This document shows, piece by piece, positions 42,320 through 52,955 of a DNA stretch of 64,000 nucleotides. This stretch comes from Dipteronia dyeriana (Eukaryota; Streptophyta; Magnoliopsida; Sapindales; Sapindaceae): positions 2,079,001-2,143,000 of the forward strand of contig CM065299.1 of assembly GCA_032871835.1 (NCBI GenBank). Direction: 5' to 3'. Numbering within the stretch: the stretch's first letter is position 1; each line of letters begins with the position of its first letter. The position numbers and the translations under genes are program-made. The notes beneath the pieces were generated by a model. It was not told the DNA's origin. It did no database searches and saw nothing but the letters and a program-made list of their open reading frames with translations.

Positions 42320-44087
42320 CTTTACTATTTCCACTAAATCAGCCACATAAAAGGAATTGCTAATAATAATAATTAAAACATTGCCCTGGTTTCAAGCAAA
42401 TGTTATGATTTATATTTGTTGTTTAATATATTGAATCTTTACCAGGGCTCAAGTGAAATAAAAAATTATAGTTATTTTATTTATTTAAATATGATTCTTT
42501 CTGCAAAACAATTGATTGTGCATTTTCCCTTTCTATAGATTTGAGTGTCACTTTATCAACAAGTTTTCAAGTCACAGTTTTTTACTGGATCATTCACCAT
42601 GGTTGTTTCCTACTTATTATTTATCAACAAGTTTTCAAAAAAAACATATCACCTCTCAGTAGAGATGGTTATGCACCTCACTTCCATATCTAATAGTTAC
42701 GGGTTCGAGTCCCACCATATATATTTACAAGCATGTGTTGGGAGCTTTCTCTCGATTTGTGGGAGCAGTCCTCTCTCCGATTGTGAGAGTTGTAGTCCAT
42801 ATATAATCTCTCCTCGATAATGGAAGTAGTATTTATAACCGTGTTTGTAGAGTCTAATTATCTCAACAGGCCTCGACAGCAGTTGTATTTTTTTTTTAAA
42901 AAAACTCCTTATTATATTGTCTCACTTCCTATTTATTCATATTTAATTTGAGACAAAAAGAAATCATTATTTCAATGGTTTAAAAATCATAATATTTATA
43001 TTTATATTTATATTTATATTTCATAAGAAAATTAAAAATTTAGAAATTTTATTGAAAATTTGAGATTGGACAGTTTCATTGTACATTTGTACATTCAAAT
43101 TAGACTAGAAAAAAAGAAAACAAGTGGAACCCATCATCAATTTGCTTGAGAGAGACTTCTTCTGCTTATGCAACACCATATCTCTCTTAATTGCAAGAAA
43201 TTTATTTAAAATCTACAAAAGAGAATTCTAATTGAAACATATATAGATGAATTCATTATGTTCATCAAAACTTATACAATTTTTATTTTTGATATATTTT
43301 CTAACAATTTGGGTGAATTTTAAATTAATAGACTAGTGCAGTTAAGTTCATGATAATCTCAAGTTTGTTAGCAAATTAGACACACAAAAAATGCAAATAA
43401 ATACTGGTGAATTTTCCTACATAATCATATATTAAGAATTAGTGTATAACTTTAATTTAAAAAAAAAAAATTGAAGTACCACTTGCAATGACGACCACCT
43501 CAGGTTAAATGAACACGTACTCTTACCCTTTTGGCCTTTTGATTAGACAACAAAGAATAGTTCTTATTGTTTATTTTATAAATTGCTTTTAATTAAACAT
43601 TAAATTGGAAAGCCACTCTTGAAGATATAGAATTGTATCTATTTGGATGATAATTCAAACATGCCTTTAATTTCTTTAACAATTATATTTATAGGATTTT
43701 ATGTCGATCTCAATACAAGAATTGGAAGACTTAATAATAGATAACATATAATAATATACAAGGTAATTAGTAGAATAAAAGAGACATCATTGATCTGATT
43801 GGAAAAGCAATCTTAATTATTTAATATTTGAAATTTCAATCATAGATGATGAAACTTATCATACAAAATTCCTTGAAACAGGAAAATTTGTACTTGTGTA
43901 CAATTATTAGAGACTCATTACAGATTTTCTACCAACAAACCAAACCAAAGCCGTGAATGCTTACAAGCATAAATGGGGATGTCTAGATATACATCCTCCT
44001 CCAAAGTAAGAAATTATTTCAAGTACTAAAAATGTAGAATCCCGATTCTGGATTCAGATTCGGATTCGGATTCAATCCTTATGGGGT
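42320..44087. other. Spacer between polygalacturonases 3 and 4
   Basis: Contains a local repeat of TTATCAACAAGTTTTCAA (42553 and 42622), a SINE (42640-42897) and otherwise AT-rich DNA with no supported gene. The region near 43080-43210 resembles the 3' flank of the neighbouring polygalacturonases but has no exons. Confidence 0.5.
42640..42897 (+). mobile_element. tRNA-derived SINE
   Basis: A B-box-perfect segment GGTTCGAGTCC (42702-42712) lies ~35 bp after an A-box-like AGATGGTTATGCACC (42663 onwards), as in a tRNA-derived pol III promoter. A non-coding body follows, ending in GTATTTTTTTTT. About 255 bp, the usual SINE size. Target duplication not resolved because of A-rich flanks. Confidence 0.6.
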
Positions 44088-45638
44088 TCAATTAGCAGAA
44101 ATGGGGGCACTGCAGGCTGGCGGGTTCATTTTCCCGGAAACCTTGGGCTTAACGTTACTGCATTGGGACAAGGCTGCAGGTGCTTCCTTTCCGGTGTACG
44201 TAAGATCAATGTCTGCAATCTCTACACCCTGGCATGGAAAGCGGCCACTGCATGCTAGCTTCACTGCAACTGGAGTTGAAGAAGTTCCCTTGATGTTCTT
44301 GAACGTAACTCCGCTGATCTTAACATTAGATGGAACCTGAAAAAAAGACATCACAATCAAAAAAATGAAATCAGCCATTGATTACAGATGTCAGCAGATC
44401 TGTTGAAGTCATGACAAAAATCAGCTCAGCAGATAATCTCAATCCAGGATCTCCTGGTAATACTGTTTTCTGGAAGTTGTTAGTAGTTACCTTTGCATTG
44501 CACTGATTCCATGGACAGTAAGCCTGATCAATGAGAACAGGGTTGCCAACATTGTTCATTATAATGTTTTCGAAATGCATGTTGGATACAGCGCCTGGAA
44601 AAGAATCTGGCCAGGTTTTGATTCTGACTCCATTCATGGTACCGGTGATGGTGCAATTCCTGACTGTGACTCCAGTCACGGGATCTTCCTTCTCATACTT
44701 TCCTAGACTTCCTACACTGATGCCATGTCCTGGTCCGCAGGTAACTTTCTCAACAGTTATATCGCTGCAGCCATCACCGATAGATACACAATCATCACCT
44801 GTTTTGATGTTTGAATCAATGACCTTAATTCCACTGGATCTACCGATGTGGATTCCATCAGTGTTGATGCTCTCCCCGGATGCTGAAATGGTAAAGCGTA
44901 CGAAGTGAAGGTCCTTGCATCCCAAGACATTGACATGAAACTGTTTGCTGTCTTTACAAGTTATGTCTGTTATCAATCCACCGGTTATGAAGTCGAAGCA
45001 GAAATTCTGATCAATAGTACGAACTCGTTAGTACTTATATTATAGTCATTCACCGGTGTAGATAAATTAATTCTTTATAAATAGAATGCAATTGTTAACA
45101 GAAACGATTGAATGAACTTACAATCGGAAGATTCTTGCAATATGCATTTTTGCCACATCTACCCCAAGCTTTGGGTCCTAAGCCATCGAAAACTCCACCG
45201 CCGGAGACTGTGAGTTTGTCGATATGGCTGAATCTAACCCAACTGGGTTCAGTAGTCTTTTCTGTTGCAGCAATAATGGTGCCTTGAATCTGAAACTCTA
45301 TAGGAGCCTTGCAGGGACCCTCAAACTTTACTGGACTTAAATTGTATGTCCCTTTTGGAACCACCACTTTGCTTGGAGTAGTTGATGCGCATGCCTCTTT
45401 ATAAGCACTGGTTAGAGCCTGAGAGAACAAACAAGAATTAATATTGAAAAAATTACTTTACAGGAAATATGACTAGTTATCACAGAGTATTCAATCATTC
45501 ATTTCACCAGGCCTAAATTACCTGTGCGATATCCGAATTCGGTTTTCCGCCATATTTCCCAATATCGAAAACCTGAGCTTCAACAATGGATACAAACATC
45601 AATATCAGTAACATTGCAGCCATGCTCAATTTTCCCAT
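44088..45638 (-). CDS. Exopolygalacturonase 4 (GH28)
   Basis: Four exons (45638-45522, 45418-45122, 45006-44491, 44336-44088), phase-0 GT..AG junctions, 392 aa. Signal peptide about 1-20 (MGKLSMAAMLLILMFVSIVE). GH28 signatures NTDG near 186, GDDC near 208, GPGHGIS near 229-235 and RIKTW near 266 are intact. Exon 3 adds three cysteines not found at these positions in the other copies (NFCFDF, TCKDSK, GDGCSD), and has DQAYCPW where the others have DQVYCPW. Secreted pectin exo-hydrolase, likely functional; closest in layout to copy 2. Confidence 0.92.
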
Positions 45639-45736
45639 TTTTCTAATTTTTATGTTCTGTATTTTTTTGTGTTTTCTACTTATCTTTTTTTTTTTTGTGT
45701 TTTTTGAATTATGACATAGTAACTTGTTTAAGACCA

Positions 45737-45842
45737 TATTTATAGTTTTTGAGGCTTTGAGCTGATCTTTAGCTGAATTGATCAAAGATTTGTAGACGGT
45801 TGCAAGGTTGTGGTTCAACTTTGTTTGCTATTATTAGCAGAA
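45737..45842 (-). promoter_or_regulatory. Polygalacturonase 4 promoter: TATA box and shared upstream block
   Basis: TATAAATA on the minus strand at 45744-45737 lies about 100 bp upstream of the ATG. The word ATGTCATAATTC follows it. The upstream block (45798-45840; plus strand GGTTGCAAGG..GGTTCAACTT..GCTATTATTAGCAG) is shared with paralogue 3. Confidence 0.55.
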
Positions 45843-46254
45843 TTTCTATTTTAGCTAAATTACTCTCATAAACAGGATCTGATAAACGAAAAAGTCAATA
45901 GCATCAAGATTTGTGATTGTAATAACAGTTACATATGTAACTAACGTTTATATTAAAATGTGAAAGCAAAAAAATTACAATTTACAAATGGAATTATAAT
46001 TGAAACATAGATAAATGTTCAAATAACTTATTTTTTAAAAAAACATTTTCTATATTTGAGTACAATGAAAGTGATCTGATACTTGTGAATTATTATTCAT
46101 ATATACTAATTAGCTTTTGTTCAAGGAAAAATGAGAAGAAATAACATATACATGAACATATCGAAAAAAGAAAAAAAAATCAACCTGTGTAAATATATAT
46201 TTGTATCAACTCCTTGTATAAAATAAATAGCATGCCAAACAATTGCCAAGAACT
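45843..46254. other. Spacer between polygalacturonase 4 promoter and ThrRS 3' end
   Basis: AT-rich, no supported gene. It should hold the 3' UTR of the tRNA synthetase gene. Confidence 0.45.
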
Positions 46255-49200
46255 TTACAATGAAGTCCTGTTATCAGTGGCAGAGTTGATTCTGCTGATA
46301 AAATCATCAATGTTCATGGTCCCGAGCTCCCCGCCAAACCTAGATCTAACTGTAACAGTTTGGGTGTCAATTTCCTTTGCTCCCACAACAGCCATTAATG
46401 GAATTTTCTGCTTCTCTGCATTCCTAATGAGCTTAGGCAGGCGTTCACTGTGGCAAACTTCAGCTCGAATACCATTATTTTTCAGTTTTCGGGTCACCTC
46501 ATTGCAGTATTCAAGCTGTGTAAACAAACGCCATTAGTTATTTAATGGAAAAAATCATACAATTTCAAGTTCTGTCAATATAGTATATATACTTTCAGAG
46601 TTTTTATACATATTCGCATCAAAGGAGTCTGAAGTTTGTAAGTAGCTTAGTATACCTGTGTATCTGTAACTGGTAAAATCCGTGCTTGGATTGGAGAAAG
46701 CCATAATGGAAAATCCCCAGCATAATGTTCTATCAGAACTCCGAAAAAACGTTCCAAGGATCCAAGCACTGCTCTGTGGATCATGATGGGACGTTTCTTT
46801 TCTGAGTTTGAATCAACATAAGTAATGTCAAATCGCTGTGGTAAATTAAAATCAACCTGCATACATTGTAAAAAATATATATTGATCAGTCAAACAGTTT
46901 GACTTTAGCAACAAATGAATGCAATCAACTATGTATTTGACATGGGAGTCAATGACATTTGAGCTAAGGGTGAATGTCACAGAGAGCTAAAAAGGGACAT
47001 GAGGAAAACTCGTGTCAAAATTCTGCTTCGAAATCGAGTTCAAAAGAACTAAAACTTGCCTGTATGGTTGAGCACTGCCACTTCCTTCCAAGAGCATCCT
47101 CAATCTTAAGATCAATCTTTGGACCATAAAATGCACCACCACCTTCATCAATTTGATAACTCCAACCCTTGTCATCCAACGCATCTCTGAGGGCAGATGT
47201 TGCCTTTTCCCATATATCATCACCCCCCACAGATTTTTCAGGTCTAGTTGAGAGGTTCACTTCATACTTGTGAAAACCAAATTTCAGTAGTATCTCTTCT
47301 GTAAGGTCCAAAACACCCCTAATTTCATTTTTAATTTGGTCTTCTAAACAAAATATGTGTGCATCATCCTGCATACGAAAGGGGTGAAGTTTGTTATTCT
47401 AATCTACGCTTAATCAAAGAACTATGATAAATGTGCAGATACTGATATATTTAGATATAATACTTTGAGATGTAAGAGTTTACCTGGGTGAAACCCCTTA
47501 CACGGAATAGTCCATGTAAGCTTCCGGACAACTCATATCGATATACTGTCCCCAGCTCAGCAACCCTGATTGGAAAATCGCGATACGACTGACGCTTCCT
47601 TTGGTAAACCAAAATATGGTAAGGGCAATTCATTGGTCGAAGTTGATAATGTTCATCTTCAATATTCATCTGATCATACATGTTCTCCCTGTAGAAGTCC
47701 AAGTGACCACTTATCTTCCAAAGCTCAGCCTTTGCCACATGGGGAGTATACAGCAAATCATAACCATGTTCTAAATGTGTTTTCTTCCAGAAATCTTCTA
47801 TGATGTGCCGAACAATGGAACCCTTAGGATGCCAAAAGACTAAACCTCCACCAGCTTCATCCTGCATAAACTCCTTATCCTTAACATGCATCTATACTAC
47901 CGCAAGATTGTGAGATAGTTTGAAAACATAATATATAAAGTTATCATCTGCCATTACAAAAAGATGTGAAGGAGAGCAACCTGTATAGAAAACAGATCAA
48001 GATCGTGGCCAAGGCGTCTGTGATCCCGACGTTTGGCCTCCTCTTTAAAGTGAAGGTAAGCTTTTAACTGTTCTTCATTCTCCCAAGCTGTTCCATAAAT
48101 CCTCTGCAGCATTGGTCTCTTTTCATCTCCTCTCCAGTATGCTCCCGCGACAGACTCAAGTTCAACAGCTTTCTTGTTAATTTTACCAGTAGTTTCAACA
48201 TGAGGGCCAGCACAAAGATCCCACCATTCATCACCTTAGGAACAAAGAAAACATACATTTTTCAACAGCAAAAACTATGTAAATTTCAATGTCACTGCCT
48301 GCTAACTCACTTTATGATCCACATGACACATGAGAAAATGGTATTTAGACCCTAAAATCACATATAGATGCACATGATTAGCTTGTACATAAGGCAGCAT
48401 GAGTATGACAACTTGAAACTACAATGATGTTACGAAGTCAGCAGAGATGAAAACACACTTTGATAATCCATAAAACAAAACCACACAACCAAGAATGGAC
48501 ATTTTAGTGTGCACTGAAGACATTTCATGATTCAGAATCAAACAAGGGTTGTCAAGGGTAATGATGATAATGAACATAAAGGAGACAAGTAAGAGCTGAG
48601 ATATACCGATATGATAGATAGTGATCGTATCCTCTTTAATACTTTCCAAGATCTCCATCTTGTAAGGTTCTTTAATAGTTGTTATCCGTCTTTCCGCTTC
48701 ATCTCTAGAAACCTCTTCTCTTATGAGTGGCAAATTTTTACCAATGATGCGATCCTACAGATGATGTAACAAATAAATTCTGTACCCTGAAATCATAGGC
48801 CAATAAAAAAATTCCCAATCTCATGACCTACCCCAACACTTGAAATTCCACTGTAGCATTCATATTAGTAGACCAAGAAGAGTACTCACCATCTCCTTTT
48901 TAATCCTCTTGAGGTCTCTATCAGTCAAAGGCTCCAGATCGAAATCGTAATAGAAACCATTCTCAATCCAAGGTCCTATAGTAACTTTCGCATCCGGGTA
49001 AAGCTTTTGAACAGCCATGGCCATCACATGTGCACACTAGACCATCACACACAAAATTACTCAAGCCAACAAAAAAATGCAACAAATTGAGTACTAAAAA
49101 TGACTTCTCATACATAAATTTTATCAATTTCCTACAATAAACATAAAATGAGATGCAATTTAATAAATAAACAAGTCACACAACAACATTATACGAAATT

Positions 49201-49684
49201 GAACAACTAATTAAACTTCAAAAAGCCCAAATTTTTACTACTTTTTACTTTCAATAATTGCAAGCCCACATAAAAAAAAATCATACTGTGTGACAACAAC
49301 ATTATACAAAATTGAGCAACTAATTAAACTTCAAAAAGCTCAAAAAGCTCAAATTTTGCAAACCACATATAAAAAACTTACAGAGTGACGAATTCTCAAG
49401 AGTTTCTCAGAAGACTTGTTAGTGGGCAGCACGATTTTCTCAGTCTCCTCCACTGTGTTCTGGGTCTGCTCTGCGCCGTCCAATGTCGGAGTCTGGGTCG
49501 ACTCAGTGGCCACGGCAGAGGCTGCTGTAGAAGAAGCAGAGAGCGCCGCATGTCCGTACCTGAGTTGGGAAGAGACCGAAACGAAGCGTTTTAGAGGTAA
49601 GCGGAGGAAGAGTGAAGTGGGTTTGGAGAGGAAGAGAGAAGAGGAAGAAGAAGAGAAGAAGATAGAAGAAGTGGTGGAGGCCAT
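46255..49684 (-). CDS. Threonine--tRNA ligase, chloroplast/mitochondrial type
   Basis: Eight exons (49684-49382, 49036-48890, 48754-48607, 48234-47981, 47861-47484, 47368-47060, 46856-46656, 46515-46255) give 666 aa. The Ser/Thr-rich, acid-poor first ~60 residues ([20 protein letters not shown]) are a typical organelle transit peptide. There is no TGS domain. The editing domain shows HxxxH (HSCAH, 100-104) and CAGPH. The class II core has motif 1 around [20 protein letters not shown] with the zinc-ligand Cys near 363, motif 2 [21 protein letters not shown] near 391-416, and motif 3 [11 protein letters not shown] near 540. The anticodon-binding domain follows to the end. It charges tRNA-Thr for organellar translation. 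Intron 6 uses a GC donor (CAG|GCAAGT). Intron 4 has an alternative in-frame acceptor 30 nt upstream. The start was chosen at MASTTSS; an in-frame ATG lies 14 codons upstream. Confidence 0.93.
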
Positions 49685-50640
49685 TTTGTGGACAACCAAC
49701 ATAACTGGATTTTTTTGGCTTCTCAACAGATGAAAAATGTTTTCGAGTGGTGGTCGAGCTTTGTGAAATCGTGAGCGGTTTTGTTGGTTTTTCGGGTGGA
49801 TCTATCCATACCCGATTCTCAATTTACTAGTATCCAATCTTAATTTTTCGGATCATGGCTCCGTCGAAACTTAGGGTCCGTCCTGTAAGTGTTTTTTAAA
49901 AATAAAAATGAAAAATGAAAACAGTATTTTTGGTTTCATTTTTGAATTCTAAAAACGCTTCTGGTAACAAATACTGAAAGTTGTATTTTAAAAATGAAAA
50001 CGAAAAAAACGCGTCTGATAGGTTAACCGAAAACTATCAAAAATTGATATATCAATTTTAGTATTTTGTTTAATATTATTACAACTATAAACAAATTGAT
50101 TAAATAATTAACCAATATAATTTTTGTATTATAATTTTTAAATCAAACAAAAGTAATACATCAAAAATTAATTTTAAAAAACATATCAAAAAAATGAATT
50201 AATCAAAACTAAACTCTTACATTATAAATGAATAATTATAATTTTTATATATTATTATATAATAAAAATATAATATATATAATAATACATAATATATGAC
50301 ATTATATCCTATATAAATATATAATATTATATAATATATATTATTAAAATATATATATTAATAATATATATATATATATTATTATATTATATATTAATTT
50401 ACTAATTATGTAAATATTATAATATATAATATTTTATATAATATTTATATATATTAATATATATTATAATACTTATAATATATATGAGGGGCACTTTGGT
50501 AATTTAAAAATCTTGTTCCGTCTTGTCCTAGTTATATCAGACGTATAACAGTACAATTAATAGTTTAAGATTTTTTTAATATAAAAAAAATGAAAAACAA
50601 AATGTAAAACAAAAACAAAAAACGAAAAACAAGTATTTTA

Positions 50641-51962
50641 GGGCCCGTCCTTTAATCGTTTTTTGGTGGCTGTTTTTTAAAAATAAAAATGAAAATGAAA
50701 ACAGTGTTTTTGGTTTCATTTTCGAAATCTGAAAACGCGTCTGGTAGCATATATCGAAAGTTGTATTCTGAAAATAAAAACGAGAAAAACGCGTCTGGTA
50801 GATTAACGAAAATTTTTATGATTAGTTAACCAAAATAATTTTCATATGTAAATTACACAATCCATTTCAGTTTTTCGAAATATACTATTTGTACATACAA
50901 AATTCCCTAATGCCAAATTTCTTCAAACCTCAAGAAAAACTAATAATTAAAATCAATGAGTTTGATCTGAAGACTCATGATTGTTGTCCCTGCATCTGAT
51001 CATCAACTCCTCTACTGTTCTCCTCTTCCTCATCCTCCTTCGCCGCCACCAATTTCTGTTTCATTGATCAGTATGTGTCATATTGGGTATTGTTTCAGTT
51101 ATATGCATTGATGCAACTGGGGGTTGGTGTGTAAAGATTTGGTGGTTTTATAATGGTGAAAAGAATATGAAAAATATGAGACTTTGAATAAATCTAGAAA
51201 TTTCTAAATACCAACAAAATACCAGTTTTTTTTTTTAAATTCATCATTTTATCATTTTATAAACAATTTTTTTTATAATTCATGTTTTTATCAACAAAAT
51301 ACCAGATTTTTATTAATGAATAAATCTAGAATTTTCTCTCTTAAGTAGATCGGAAAGAAGAAGAAGTGATCAACGGTGAAGACAGAGAAGCTATCGACGG
51401 CGAAGACAGAAGAGATCGACTGCCAAGGAGCGGATCGAAGAAGAGATCGGCGGCGAACGATGACGAAGGACGAAGAAGATCTAAGAAAGAAGAGATTGAC
51501 GGCGAAGATAGAGAGAAGAGATCGGCGGTGAACGATGACGAAGGACGAAGAAGATCTGAGAAAGAAGAGATTGACGGTGAAGACAGAAAGAGATCGACGG
51601 CGAGGACGGGGAAGAGATCGACGAAGGAGCGGATTGGAAGAAGAAGAAGAGATCGGCGGCAACGATGAAGAAGAGATCGACGATGACATACGAAGAACAT
51701 CTGGGAAATAAGAGGATTCACGAAAGAAAGAGTATGCAATAATAATATGAGAAGAAAAATAAAGAGAAAAACAAAATAAAAACGTGAAAAACAACTTTTA
51801 TTTGTTTTTCAAAAATTTCAATTTTATCACTGTTATTGTTTTTATTTTATTTTTTAAAGTTTTTTGAAAATAAAATGAAAAACGGTTAATGAACGTGTTT
51901 TTGAAATCGTTTTTTAAAAATAAAAACGAAAACGAACTGAAAAACAGCTACAGGACGGAGCT
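50641..51962. mobile_element. PIF/Harbinger-type element (inner, nested)
   Basis: The ends GGGCCCGTCC and, reversed, AGCTCCGTCC lie between TTA duplications (50638-50640 and 51963-51965). It shares the GAAAACGCGTCTGGTAG subterminal segment with the outer element, so the two are close relatives. Its right half carries a GA-rich minisatellite. Confidence 0.7.
51340..51690. repeat. GA-rich minisatellite
   Basis: Variants of AGATCGACGGCGAAGACAG and of GAACGATGACGAAGGACGAA recur at ~60-bp and shorter spacing. Open frames of 100-167 codons on both strands follow from the repeat being stop-poor and are not counted as genes. Confidence 0.7.
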
Positions 51963-52955
51963 TTATGTTTTTCAAATCTTTCACTTTTAACACTGATTTT
52001 GTTTTTCATTTTTTTTTTCAAAAATAAAATGAAAAACGGTTAACAAACGCATTTTCGAAATCGTTTTTGAAAAATAAAAACAAAAATGGACCAAAAAACA
52101 GCTGCATGACGGGGCCTTATAAACTTATTATCGTAAATTCGTAATTACAAAGAAGAAAAGGTAAAATAAAATTATATAATCATATAATTATAAATTAAGT
52201 AATGCTAAACTTCTCGATTTTTTTTTTTCAAATGGTATTTACATATGAGATTTATAAGCTATTGATACTCCACTTGTCAACATTATAGGAAAAAAAATTA
52301 AGATTTTTTTTGAAAAATCTAACATTATTCTTATAAATTTTATTGATTATATGTTAATACCATTTGAAAAGATTTTTTTTTTTTAAAATATGAAATGTAA
52401 CATTACTCTTATAAATTTTATCGATGAAATATATGTTGATATTTTATAATTTTTTATCAAAAAAAATATCAAAGAATTTATTCAAAATTCATATATAAAA
52501 AAAAAATCTATAGATTAGACCAATTCATTTGTATTTAAGTCAAGAAAAATGATCCCTAGATGGAGCCAACGTGTTCCATTCCAAACGCAAGTGTATTACA
52601 CGACAGACCAAACTGCAAGTGGTTAAAGTAACCCAACTATTTATAACCAAACATCTTCCTGTCATATTTCAAGATTGCAAAGCACAAAGAAAAAACCAAA
52701 AAGCAAAAATGTTAATTTCCATGCAATTATTGTCGTCATTTCTCCTCATCTCATCTCGTTTTTACCTATTTTTTATTTCGATTTCGATTTCATTCTCCGT
52801 TGTCTAAAACCCTAATTATGCTCTAAAAACAAAACTATTGTTAGATAAATCAAGATAATGAAATGTACCATATATAAAATTGTATGTTAGATATAATCCA
52901 TATATAATAGTTGGGAGGAGAGGGAATTTGAAGTGTGGAATCGTTTAGGAAGAAG

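Larger units (their letters stand above)
49874..52116. mobile_element. PIF/Harbinger-type non-autonomous element (outer)
   Basis: The ends GGGTCCGTCCTGTAAGTG and, reverse-complemented from the right, GGCCCCGTCATGCAGCTG are flanked by TTA on both sides (49871-49873 and 52117-52119), the target duplication of PIF/Harbinger. Subterminal AAAAATGAAAAACG-rich arms are inverted. A second element of the same kind is inserted inside. No transposase seen. Confidence 0.75.
49685..52955. other. Intergenic stretch between divergent ThrRS and MO25 genes
   Basis: Mostly two nested PIF/Harbinger-type elements (49874-52116). The remaining ~800 bp before 52956 are AT-rich and hold the MO25 promoter and 5' UTR. 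No gene is supported. Confidence 0.6.

Noticed and set aside
51291..51794. 167-codon minus-strand and 100-codon plus-strand frames
   Set aside because: Both come from a GA-rich minisatellite that lacks stops; composition is Ser/Arg or Glu/Arg only, with no domain.
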